6,039 nucleotides of DNA, from positions 1 through 6,039 of the forward strand of contig JAUPVY010000034.1 in NCBI GenBank assembly GCA_030916785.1. The letters are read 5' to 3'. A program made the translations under genes and the position numbers. The stretch comes from Patescibacteria group bacterium (lineage in GTDB: Bacteria > Patescibacteriota > Minisyncoccia > Phycocordibacterales > DATDWN01). Below are positions 1 to 4,605 of the stretch, piece by piece. A model generated the notes under the pieces. It was not told where the DNA came from. It saw nothing but the letters and a program-made list of their open reading frames with translations, and made no database searches. Position 1 is the stretch's first letter. Each line of letters begins with the position of its first letter.

Positions 1-1
1 T

Positions 2-154
2 AGGGCAGTTAGAAACCTTGTTCATGCCTCTGGAACAGCAAAGGAATCAGAAGCGGAGATTGCACACTGGTTTACAAAAGATGAACTTATTGATTATAAA
101 TTAGTTCAAGAGAGTATTTTATATGATGTTAATTTGGACGGTATTTTAGAGTAA
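2..154 (+). CDS. ndk: Nucleoside diphosphate kinase, C-terminal part (5' end outside window)
   Basis: This is the last 50 codons of a nucleoside diphosphate kinase, which moves the gamma-phosphate of ATP onto other (d)NDPs through a phosphohistidine. The visible fragment begins RAVRNLVHASGT, matching the family's active-site segment (R-N-[IV]-[IV]-H-x-S). The catalytic His is encoded at 23-25. After it come the conserved E-x-E-I-x-x-W-F stretch and the C-terminal E-L-I-D-Y segment. The tail after DYK (about 17 residues, ending NLDGILE) is somewhat longer than in the short bacterial enzymes. The gene ends in TAA. No convincing intrinsic terminator lies between it and the promoter at 191. The frame is open to the left edge, so the start and full length cannot be judged. 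Confidence 0.9.
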   Translation, partial: RAVRNLVHASGTAKESEAEIAHWFTKDELIDYKLVQESILYDVNLDGILE

Positions 155-190
155 AATCTATTTACACACTATTTGTTGTTGGGTTACAAG

Positions 191-218
191 TTGGCTAGGT
201 TTAGTGGGGGTGTATAAT
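191..218 (+). promoter_or_regulatory. Sigma70-type promoter of the 6S RNA candidate
   Basis: TTGGCT (191-196) is followed by a 16-bp spacer and a perfect TATAAT (213-218). The expected start is about 7 nt downstream, near A225. That is exactly one base before the first paired base of the rod-shaped RNA (G226), and this agreement supports both calls. The -35 matches the consensus in 4 of 6 positions. Confidence 0.7.
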
Positions 219-224
219 TGAAAC

Positions 225-373
225 AGGGTTGCGTTGATACTTTCTACCTAAGAATTTTTAAGGGAGTTCAATATTTTTATACCACGATGAGCATGAAATT
301 TATTTTTTGTTCTGACGAGTGTAAGTGCGAACACCCACCTACTTTTCTGCGTAGGGGAGTATCACCGCAATCC
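225..373 (+). ncRNA. ssrS: 6S RNA candidate (RNA polymerase-binding regulatory RNA)
   Basis: No gene fits this stretch, but it folds into the rod-with-bubble shape of 6S RNA, which binds housekeeping RNA polymerase as an open-promoter mimic. Seen by hand: (1) a closing stem, 226-242 with 357-373, with one mismatch (U234/C365) and two G-U-type pairs; (2) a central bubble, 5' strand about 245-261 and 3' strand about 337-354, the latter able to form a CCTAC/GTAGG hairpin (338-342/351-355); (3) an inner stem GGGAGTTC (262-269) with GAACACCC (329-336), one A-A mismatch; (4) an apical hairpin GAGCATGAAA (289-298) with TTTTTTGTTC (303-312). Segments such as ATATTTTTATACCAC and a 3' CACCT...AGG hairpin resemble proteobacterial 6S at equivalent places. 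The length of about 150 nt is at the short end of the family. The 3' end could extend into the next hairpin. SRP RNA, tmRNA and RNase P signatures are absent. The identification is by structure and motif memory, not by a covariance search. Confidence 0.72.
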
Positions 374-377
374 TACT

Positions 378-498
378 AAAAATCTCAAATCTGGCGAAAT
401 TTTCGTTCCCAATTTGAAAATGCTTGTCACCTTACTATTGTAAGGCTCCTCACATTTTCAAATTCTCACGTCAAATTTCATCCAGATTTGGGATTTTT
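378..498. repeat. 121-nt snap-back inverted repeat (giant imperfect hairpin)
   Basis: Nested complementary arms run almost the full length. Outer arm AAAAATCTCAAATCTGG (378-394) pairs with CCAGATTTGGGATTTTT (482-498), with one wobble. Next, GAAATTT (396-402) pairs with AAATTTC (473-479), and CGT (404-406) with ACG (468-470). AATTTGAAAATG (411-422) pairs perfectly with CATTTTCAAATT (453-464). The tip is CCTTAC-TATT-GTAAGG (430-445). It begins 5 nt after the closing stem of the 6S candidate. Because the outer arm starts with A5 and ends with T5, it could act as a bidirectional terminator for the 6S transcript, but it is far longer than terminators usually are. Other readings are a MITE-like mobile remnant or a separate structured RNA. 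No clear target-site duplication is visible. Confidence 0.85.
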
Positions 499-538
499 CG
501 TTTAAATGATTTTCGTGGGTATTTTAATTTTATTTTGG

Positions 539-544
539 TACAAT
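539..544 (+). promoter_or_regulatory. -10 box of the membrane protein / beta-CASP cluster
   Basis: TACAAT lies 9 bp before the ATG at 554. Transcription would be expected to start near 551, giving a leaderless or nearly leaderless mRNA. No good -35 is found at 16-18 bp spacing (TGGGTA at 516-521 is the nearest). The gene just downstream lacks another promoter, and the hairpin at 378-498 separates it from the 6S unit. Confidence 0.45.
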
Positions 545-553
545 TAGGAAGTG

Positions 554-952
554 ATGACAAAAACAAGTCTATTCAAAACAGCAGCCATTCTTTTGTTTGT
601 AGTTGCTGTTTTGCATTTTATGGGAGTTAAGTTTTATCTTGATTGGTTTTATTGGTGGTACGACATGGTTCTACATTTTCTAGGGGGAGTTGTTGTAGGC
701 ATGTTTTCTCTGGTGTTTATTAAAAATACAACAGATTTATCTACCTGGACCAATAATAAAATCATTGCTCGGGCAATATTCAGTACTCTAGTAGTTGGTT
801 TGCTTTGGGAAGTTTTTGAGTTAAGTATGGGGACCGCTTCTTTTTCAGATGGCATGGCTTATATTACTGACACATCATCTGATTTGATTTTAGATATAGT
901 TGGGTCATTTTTCGGTTCTTTATATGGAATTAAAATATGGAAAAAAAACTAA
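554..952 (+). CDS. Small four-helix membrane protein, YjdF (DUF2238)/VanZ-like
   Basis: A 132-residue hydrophobic protein with about four membrane segments. In numbering from the alternative GTG start at 551 these are roughly residues 8-26, 38-58, 72-92 and 111-129. Conserved polar residues sit at helix ends: D38-x3-H42 followed by F-L-G-G, then W86-E87-x2-E90, then D107-T-x2-D111-x3-D115-x2-G118. This D..H / WE..E / tDT..D...D..G pattern is what I associate with YjdF/DUF2238 proteins and, more distantly, VanZ-like proteins. Their biochemical role is unclear. I prefer the ATG at 554 over the in-frame GTG at 551: the purine run AGGAAG (546-551) sits very close and the -10 box at 539-544 would put the mRNA start at about 551. 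The 3' end overlaps the next gene by 16 bp in a different frame, so the two are probably co-expressed. The family assignment is tentative; membrane location is firm. Confidence 0.75.
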   Translation: MTKTSLFKTAAILLFVVAVLHFMGVKFYLDWFYWWYDMVLHFLGGVVVGMFSLVFIKNTTDLSTWTNNKIIARAIFSTLVVGLLWEVFELSMGTASFSDGMAYITDTSSDLILDIVGSFFGSLYGIKIWKKN

Positions 953-2310
953 GCATCACATTTTGGAGTGGGGTGGGCACAGTTACAGGTGCTAATTTCC
1001 TATTGGAAGGAAACAACACAAATATATTAGTTGATTGTGGCTTAGAGCAGGGAACACCTGAGGCATATACTGAAAACAGTAAACCATTTGCTTATGACGT
1101 GAAGTCTATGGATTATCTTTTTATTACTCATGCCCATATGGACCACATAGGTAGGGTTTGTAAACTGGTTAAAGATGGTTTCAAGGGCACAATCTACTCA
1201 ACAGAAGAAACCAAGGAATTAGCCCACCTGATGCTCTTGGACGCCTTGAAGGTCATGGATATGAAGGAGAAGGCTAGTATTGAGGGGGTTCGAGAAATGC
1301 CCCTCTATAACGTCGAGGATTTTAATAAAGCTTTTTCTTTATGGAAAACTATTCCTTATCACAAGAATACAGAAATTAATAAAGATTTTTCTGTATATTT
1401 GAAAGATGCTGGACACATACTTGGCTCTGCTATGTATGAGTTCAGTTTCAATGGCAAAAAAATAGTTTTTACAGGAGATTCTGGTAATTCACCTGCGCCT
1501 TTACTCAAAGATACAGAAGAAATTACTGATGCAGATTATCTGGTTGTTGATAGTGTTTATGGGGATAGAAACCACGAACCAAAGGATGAAAGAGATGAAA
1601 AGTTTCGTCAGATTGTTACCGAAACAATAAAAAACAATGGTGCTGTTGTTATCCCTGCATTTTCTATAGAGAGAACCCAGGTTATTTTGTACGAATTAAA
1701 TAATTTAGTAGAGGGGGGACTTATTCCTTCTGTACCTGTTTTTCTAGATTCTCCTTTGGGTCAGAAAGTCACAGAAGTTTACGCTCGTTCCAAAAAAGAT
1801 TTTAAACCAGAGGTTCAACAAGAAATAAAGGGAGGGGACAATGTTTTTGATTTTCCAAAACTGAATATTACCCATGGATCTCGTGATTCACAAGCAATAG
1901 TAAATACAGCAAATCCAAAAATCATTATAGCTGGTTCAGGCATGTCTACTGGAGGCAGAATAATGTCGCACGAGATAAATTTCTTACCAGATCCAAAGAG
2001 CACTATCCTTCTTATGGGTTACCAGGCTATAGGAACTTTGGGCAGACAAATACAAGAAAGACCAAAATATGTAGAAATAAATGGCAGACAAGTGTCGATA
2101 AAAGCGCGAGTTGAAATGATATCTGGGTATTCTTCTCACAAAGATTCTGATGGTATAGTAGATATGGTTTCTAATACAGCCAAGACAGTGAAAAAAGTTT
2201 TTGTTGTAATGGGTGAGCCAAAAGCATCCACCTATCTGGTCCAAAGATTGCGAGAAGAGCTAGAGGTAGAGGCCGTGTACCCAGAGAGGGGTAAGAGATA
2301 TGATTTATAA
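937..2310 (+). CDS. Beta-CASP metallo-beta-lactamase ribonuclease (CPSF/Ysh1-like RNA-processing exonuclease family)
   Basis: A complete 457-residue beta-CASP protein, the family that includes RNase J and CPSF73-like nucleases. The zinc-binding metallo-beta-lactamase motifs are intact: D33 in the early strand, H65-A-H67-M-D69-H70 (motif 2), H160 in DAGHILGSA (motif 3) and D181 in FTGDSG (motif 4). The beta-CASP motifs follow: D205-S-V-Y-G-D-R (motif A), H345 after AGSGMSTGGR (motif B) and H401 in SGYSSHKD (motif C). The segment PAFSIERTQ (240-248) is also typical. All catalytic ligands are present, so it should be an active, probably cytoplasmic, RNA nuclease. It lacks the long C-terminal domain of RNase J and any N-terminal KH domains, so it resembles the short bacterial 'RNA specificity factor' type. 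The start ATG overlaps the upstream membrane-protein gene by 16 bp. Only a weak TGGAA (925-929) precedes it, which suggests translational coupling. The exact substrate is unknown. Confidence 0.93.
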   Translation: MEKKLSITFWSGVGTVTGANFLLEGNNTNILVDCGLEQGTPEAYTENSKPFAYDVKSMDYLFITHAHMDHIGRVCKLVKDGFKGTIYSTEETKELAHLMLLDALKVMDMKEKASIEGVREMPLYNVEDFNKAFSLWKTIPYHKNTEINKDFSVYLKDAGHILGSAMYEFSFNGKKIVFTGDSGNSPAPLLKDTEEITDADYLVVDSVYGDRNHEPKDERDEKFRQIVTETIKNNGAVVIPAFSIERTQVILYELNNLVEGGLIPSVPVFLDSPLGQKVTEVYARSKKDFKPEVQQEIKGGDNVFDFPKLNITHGSRDSQAIVNTANPKIIIAGSGMSTGGRIMSHEINFLPDPKSTILLMGYQAIGTLGRQIQERPKYVEINGRQVSIKARVEMISGYSSHKDSDGIVDMVSNTAKTVKKVFVVMGEPKASTYLVQRLREELEVEAVYPERGKRYDL

Positions 2311-2312
2311 AC

Positions 2313-2321
2313 TAATATAAA
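2313..2321 (+). promoter_or_regulatory. Possible internal -10 box before the 129-aa gene
   Basis: The overlapping TAATAT (2313-2318) and TATAAA (2316-2321) end 8 and 5 bp before the ATG at 2327. Either would place transcription start at or next to the start codon, as at other genes here. No -35 is evident and the region is simply AT-rich, so read-through from the upstream gene is an equally good explanation. Confidence 0.25.
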
Positions 2322-2326
2322 AAATT

Positions 2327-2716
2327 ATGTCAGAAGGAATTCCAATATCAAACCCAGAGAAAGAAGTTACTCAAGAAGACTGGGAAAACTTAAAGTCCTT
2401 GTACCATTCACTAATTATAAAACTCGACTCCTTTCCTAGGGGGTACAATAATTTTTCTCATGTTGCGTTTAATTTGGCTCAGGGTGTTGGTCCACTTGAG
2501 TGGTATCAAGAAAATAAAATGTCCGATAAATATGAAGGTGCATTGTGCCACGCCAAAAATTTGGGAGAATATTTGCAACTACTTGAAGATTTTCCAGAAT
2601 TTAAGGAAAAAGAGATGGCAAGTGTGGAGGGGATGTTTCCAGATATACTAAGTGAAGGAGAAGGTGGTTCTATAAGGTTTGTAATTGCAGTCAGCGAAAG
2701 ACTGAGAAAAAAATAA
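2327..2716 (+). CDS. Hypothetical soluble 129-aa protein
   Basis: I do not recognise this family. The predicted protein is soluble, rich in Glu, Lys and Leu, and mostly helical in appearance, with no signal peptide or membrane helix. Visible features are an acidic N-terminal segment followed by a helix-like stretch (QEDWENLKSLYHSLIIKLDSF), a central aromatic region with a VGPLEWYQE segment, one Cys in LCHAKN, and a C-terminal SERLRKK tail. It begins 16 bp after the beta-CASP gene with no Shine-Dalgarno sequence, and its TAA stop lies inside the terminator repeat that follows. The tight, same-strand spacing suggests one transcript with the nuclease gene. Coding status is supported by an open frame filling the space between the nuclease and the terminator. 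Function unknown. Confidence 0.7.
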   Translation: MSEGIPISNPEKEVTQEDWENLKSLYHSLIIKLDSFPRGYNNFSHVAFNLAQGVGPLEWYQENKMSDKYEGALCHAKNLGEYLQLLEDFPEFKEKEMASVEGMFPDILSEGEGGSIRFVIAVSERLRKK

Positions 2717-2750
2717 AACAAAAAACCGGCACTTGGCCGGATTTTTGTTT
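2716..2750 (+). terminator. Intrinsic terminator closing the membrane protein / beta-CASP / 129-aa cluster
   Basis: A CCGGC (2726-2730) / GCCGG (2736-2740) stem with a 5-nt loop is extended by A/T arms to 15 bp (2716-2730 with 2736-2750; one A-A mismatch) and followed by ATTTTTGTTT. It begins within the TAA stop of the upstream gene. It is nearly identical to the terminator at 3374-3419. Confidence 0.9.
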
Positions 2751-2762
2751 ATAAATTGGTGA

Positions 2763-2768
2763 TATAAT
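2763..2768 (+). promoter_or_regulatory. -10 box of the PsbP-like gene (leaderless-type)
   Basis: A perfect TATAAT ends 9 bp before the ATG at 2778, so transcription should begin around 2775, almost at the start codon. It is embedded in a small palindrome, TGATAT (2760-2765) / ATATCA (2771-2776). A convincing -35 is not visible because the terminator tail occupies that position. Confidence 0.55.
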
Positions 2769-2777
2769 TAATATCAT

Positions 2778-3380
2778 ATGGAACCAGAACAAATAGATGT
2801 TTCTTCTAAACTAGTCACACCTCCTTCTCTGACTAAGTCTAAAATTATTGGGATCTTTATTTTGGCATTGATTATTATTGCTGGGATTGTCAGTTGGACA
2901 GCGATATTATTTTATCCAAAACAAACAAACAAAAATTCACCGGTTTCTGTGAATGAGACGGATAATTGGAAAACATATAGAAACGATACATATGGATTTG
3001 AGTTCAAGTATCCGAGTGATTGGGTGGTTGAGCATGAAATTAATTCCGGTGATTTAGATAGAGTTATTTTATATTTGCCAAGAGATTTTGGAACTGGCGT
3101 AACCTTTGTTGCTACTGATTCTAAGTTAGGTGGTGGTATAGAATTAGATAGGTTAGAAAAAGAAGGTAAAATGCAAAAAAAAGAAAAAATTGTTTTAAAC
3201 AATATTGAATATTCAGTATATTATTATAACAACAATGAATATGAGATGCCGTACGAGATAATTATTTATTTTGTAAAAGATAACAAAAGTTATTGGTTTG
3301 TAGCCAACACAAATAATAATTATCAATCAGGCAGGCAAGAATTAGATTCAATCCTATCAACATTTAAGTTTACTAAATAA
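2778..3380 (+). CDS. Membrane-anchored PsbP-like domain protein
   Basis: A 200-residue protein with a short cytoplasmic N-terminus (1-21), one transmembrane helix (about 22-46), a polar linker (about 47-62) and an extracytoplasmic domain. The domain opens with WKTYRNDTYGFEFKYPSDW (64-82) and closes with LDSILSTFKF. Both ends are hallmarks of the PsbP/Mog1-like fold found in many secreted bacterial proteins, whose role outside photosystem II is unknown. There is no lipobox Cys, so it is anchored by the helix. The ATG is chosen because a TATAAT box ends 9 bp upstream and no Shine-Dalgarno or earlier start exists. The gene sits alone between two near-identical terminators, so it is its own transcription unit. 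A second member of the family is encoded at 4606-5238 on the other strand. Confidence 0.8.
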   Translation: MEPEQIDVSSKLVTPPSLTKSKIIGIFILALIIIAGIVSWTAILFYPKQTNKNSPVSVNETDNWKTYRNDTYGFEFKYPSDWVVEHEINSGDLDRVILYLPRDFGTGVTFVATDSKLGGGIELDRLEKEGKMQKKEKIVLNNIEYSVYYYNNNEYEMPYEIIIYFVKDNKSYWFVANTNNNYQSGRQELDSILSTFKFTK

Positions 3381-3419
3381 AACAAAAATCCGGCTGTTGG
3401 CCGGATTTTTGTTTATTTA
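3374..3419. terminator. Bidirectional terminator between the PsbP-like gene and rplT
   Basis: The core hairpin TCCGGC-TGTTG-GCCGGA (3389-3405) is flanked by complementary A-rich and T-rich arms. The arms span 3374-3394 and 3400-3419, with a single extra A on the left. On the plus strand it ends the PsbP-like gene, whose TAA (3378-3380) lies in the left arm. On the minus strand it ends the infC-rpmI-rplT operon, whose rplT stop (3413-3415) lies in the right arm. T-runs are present in both directions. Confidence 0.92.
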
Positions 3420-3790
3420 GCTGCTGTTGCTTTGGGAGCAGGGGATGGTTTTGCGAATTCTGCTACTTTCTTGAATACTTCTGGGTTTTCCTGTACTAGA
3501 GTTGCTAGTACTTTTCTGTCCAATAGAACACCTTTCTTTTTTAGGTCACCCATAAGTTTGCTGTATGATGTACCAAGCTCCTTTGAAGCGTAAGAAATCT
3601 TAACATTCCATAGTTGTCTTGCATCTGTTTTTTTGTCTTTTCTGTGTGCAAAAGCATATGTACCAGCGTGAAAGATGGCTTCTGTAGCTTGTCTCTCCTT
3701 TGTTCCTCTTCCGTTTCTGTAACCTTTTACTTTTCGGAGGATATTCTTTCTTGATTTTAGTGCATTTACACCACCTTTTACTCTTGTCAT
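3413..3790 (-). CDS. rplT: 50S ribosomal protein L20 (bL20)
   Basis: bL20 is an early-binding 23S rRNA protein needed for large-subunit assembly, and in several bacteria it represses its own operon. The 125-residue product has the expected very basic N-terminal arm (residues 1-55, RVKGGVNALKSRKNILRKVKGY) and the family core DARQLWNVKI (56-65), then LGTSYSKLMGDLKKKGVLLDRKVLA. It is slightly longer than the usual 115-120 residues because of an Ala/Pro/Lys tail (about 112-125) that looks unstructured. It is the last gene of infC-rpmI-rplT, 27 bp after rpmI. No Shine-Dalgarno precedes the ATG. The stop codon is inside the bidirectional terminator. Confidence 0.97.
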   Translation of the reverse strand: MTRVKGGVNALKSRKNILRKVKGYRNGRGTKERQATEAIFHAGTYAFAHRKDKKTDARQLWNVKISYASKELGTSYSKLMGDLKKKGVLLDRKVLATLVQENPEVFKKVAEFAKPSPAPKATAAK

Positions 3791-3817
3791 GTTAGTTCTT
3801 GTTTATTATTAAATATC

Positions 3818-4003
3818 TTATTTTATATAATGAGCACGGTCTTTGTTGCTGATTGTGAAAGAAACACCTTTCTTTTTGGCTAGCTGTGCTCGGCGTCTTT
3901 CCTTTACATTGAAGTGGTTTTGGCCACTTTTACGTGCAGTGATTTTGCCGTTTTTACTTACTTTCAATCTTTTTGAGAATGATTTGTTTGTTTTTGTGCT
4001 CAT
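3818..4003 (-). CDS. rpmI: 50S ribosomal protein L35 (bL35)
   Basis: A small, highly basic protein of 61 residues, close to the usual 64-66. It carries the family pattern KxxKSFxKRxKVxxxGKI followed by ARKSGQNHF and a Lys/Arg-rich stretch (about 34-45). It binds 23S rRNA in the large subunit. Its place between infC and rplT is the classic bacterial order and confirms the call. It starts with ATG 16 bp after the infC stop. The upstream sequence AAATAAATCATT has no Shine-Dalgarno, so initiation may depend on coupling or on an unstructured A/T-rich leader. Confidence 0.96.
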   Translation of the reverse strand: MSTKTNKSFSKRLKVSKNGKITARKSGQNHFNVKERRRAQLAKKKGVSFTISNKDRAHYIK

Positions 4004-4019
4004 AATGATTTATTTGTTT

Positions 4020-4529
4020 TTATGCTTTTTCGATTATTATACTTAGTCCTTTTGGAGACTTTTTGGCCTCATCTGCAACCTTATATTCCTCTGTAATGAG
4101 TTTCAAAACCCTGTCCATGCGTTCCTTTAGGAACTTAATGTCCATATATTTTGTTCTTCCTGGTAGAAAAAGGTCTACTTTTATACGATTTCCTTCTTTT
4201 AACCAAACAGAGGCTTTTTTTGCTTTAAGCTCCAAATCATGGTCTCCCGTGCCTACTTTTACCTGTATATTCTTGATTTCTACAGTATGAGCCTTGGTTT
4301 TTGCCACCTTTAGCTTCTTGTTTTCAGCATACTGAAATTTACCATAATCCATGATTTTTGCAACTGGTGGATTGGCCTTTGGCGATATTTCAATTAGATC
4401 AAGCCCTTCCTCTCGTGCTTTGTCCAAAGCCTCTTTTATGGAGATAACTCCTAGGTTTGAACCGTCTTCCATAATTACACGAAGTTCCGGCGCTGTTATC
4501 TGATTGTTTATACGTACGTATGTAGACAA
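4020..4529 (-). CDS. infC: Translation initiation factor IF-3
   Basis: IF-3 binds the 30S subunit, prevents early 50S joining and checks start-codon/initiator-tRNA pairing. The 169-residue product has the N-domain (RINNQITAPELRVI, then EEGLDLIEISPKANPPV, about 6-56), the signature KIMDYGKFQYAENKK (58-72), and the C-domain with GTGDHDL (93-99), WLKEGNRIKV and LPGR (122-125). No ATG is available: the first residue of the chosen frame is TTG (4529-4527), and the next Met is residue 20, inside the N-domain. The only other upstream in-frame candidate before the TAA at 4547-4545 is ATA (4538-4536). No Shine-Dalgarno is seen. An unusual start is well known for infC (AUU in E. coli), where it allows IF-3 to repress its own translation. 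First gene of infC-rpmI-rplT, with its own promoter. Confidence 0.96.
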   Translation of the reverse strand: MSTYVRINNQITAPELRVIMEDGSNLGVISIKEALDKAREEGLDLIEISPKANPPVAKIMDYGKFQYAENKKLKVAKTKAHTVEIKNIQVKVGTGDHDLELKAKKASVWLKEGNRIKVDLFLPGRTKYMDIKFLKERMDRVLKLITEEYKVADEAKKSPKGLSIIIEKA

Positions 4530-4571
4530 AAAATGTATGTTTAGTTAATAAAACTCAATAAATACAACACA

Positions 4572-4600
4572 AATATAGCACGTTTTTGCCATACATACAA
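4572..4600 (-). promoter_or_regulatory. Promoter of the infC-rpmI-rplT operon
   Basis: Read on the minus strand: TTGTAT (4600-4595), a 17-bp spacer, then TATATT (4577-4572) preceded by TG at the extended -10 position (TGCTATATT). The predicted start is about 4565, giving a 5' leader of about 36 nt to the TTG codon. This leader is too short for the long L20-type leader structures of other bacteria. The -35 lies just beyond the end of the upstream same-strand gene. Confidence 0.65.
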
Positions 4601-4605
4601 TACTT

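Noticed and set aside
424..630. 68-codon plus-strand open frame
   Set aside because: It begins inside the giant hairpin, overlaps the membrane-protein gene in another frame and has no family-like sequence.
1815..2244. Two minus-strand open frames (62 and 86 codons) opposite the beta-CASP gene
   Set aside because: They lie fully antisense to strongly conserved motifs (AGSGMSTGGR, GYSSHKD) and have low-complexity, Cys/Phe/Tyr-rich translations typical of shadows.
2912..3202. 96-codon minus-strand open frame
   Set aside because: Antisense to the PsbP-like gene, including its conserved FKYP motif.
2711..3419. Terminator pair read as insertion-sequence ends or a CRISPR-like repeat
   Set aside because: Each copy is a complete GC-stem plus T-tail terminator placed at gene ends; there is no transposase, no target duplication and only two copies.
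3843..4046. 67-codon plus-strand open frame opposite rpmI
   Set aside because: Antisense to a certain ribosomal protein gene; its hydrophobic translation is the reverse complement of Lys/Arg codons.
4063..4290. 75-codon plus-strand open frame opposite infC
   Set aside because: Antisense to conserved IF-3 C-domain codons; no start signal.
4530..4571. Long ribosomal-protein leader (L20-type) before infC
   Set aside because: The promoter at 4572-4600 leaves only about 36 nt of leader, with no recognisable pseudoknot or rRNA mimic.
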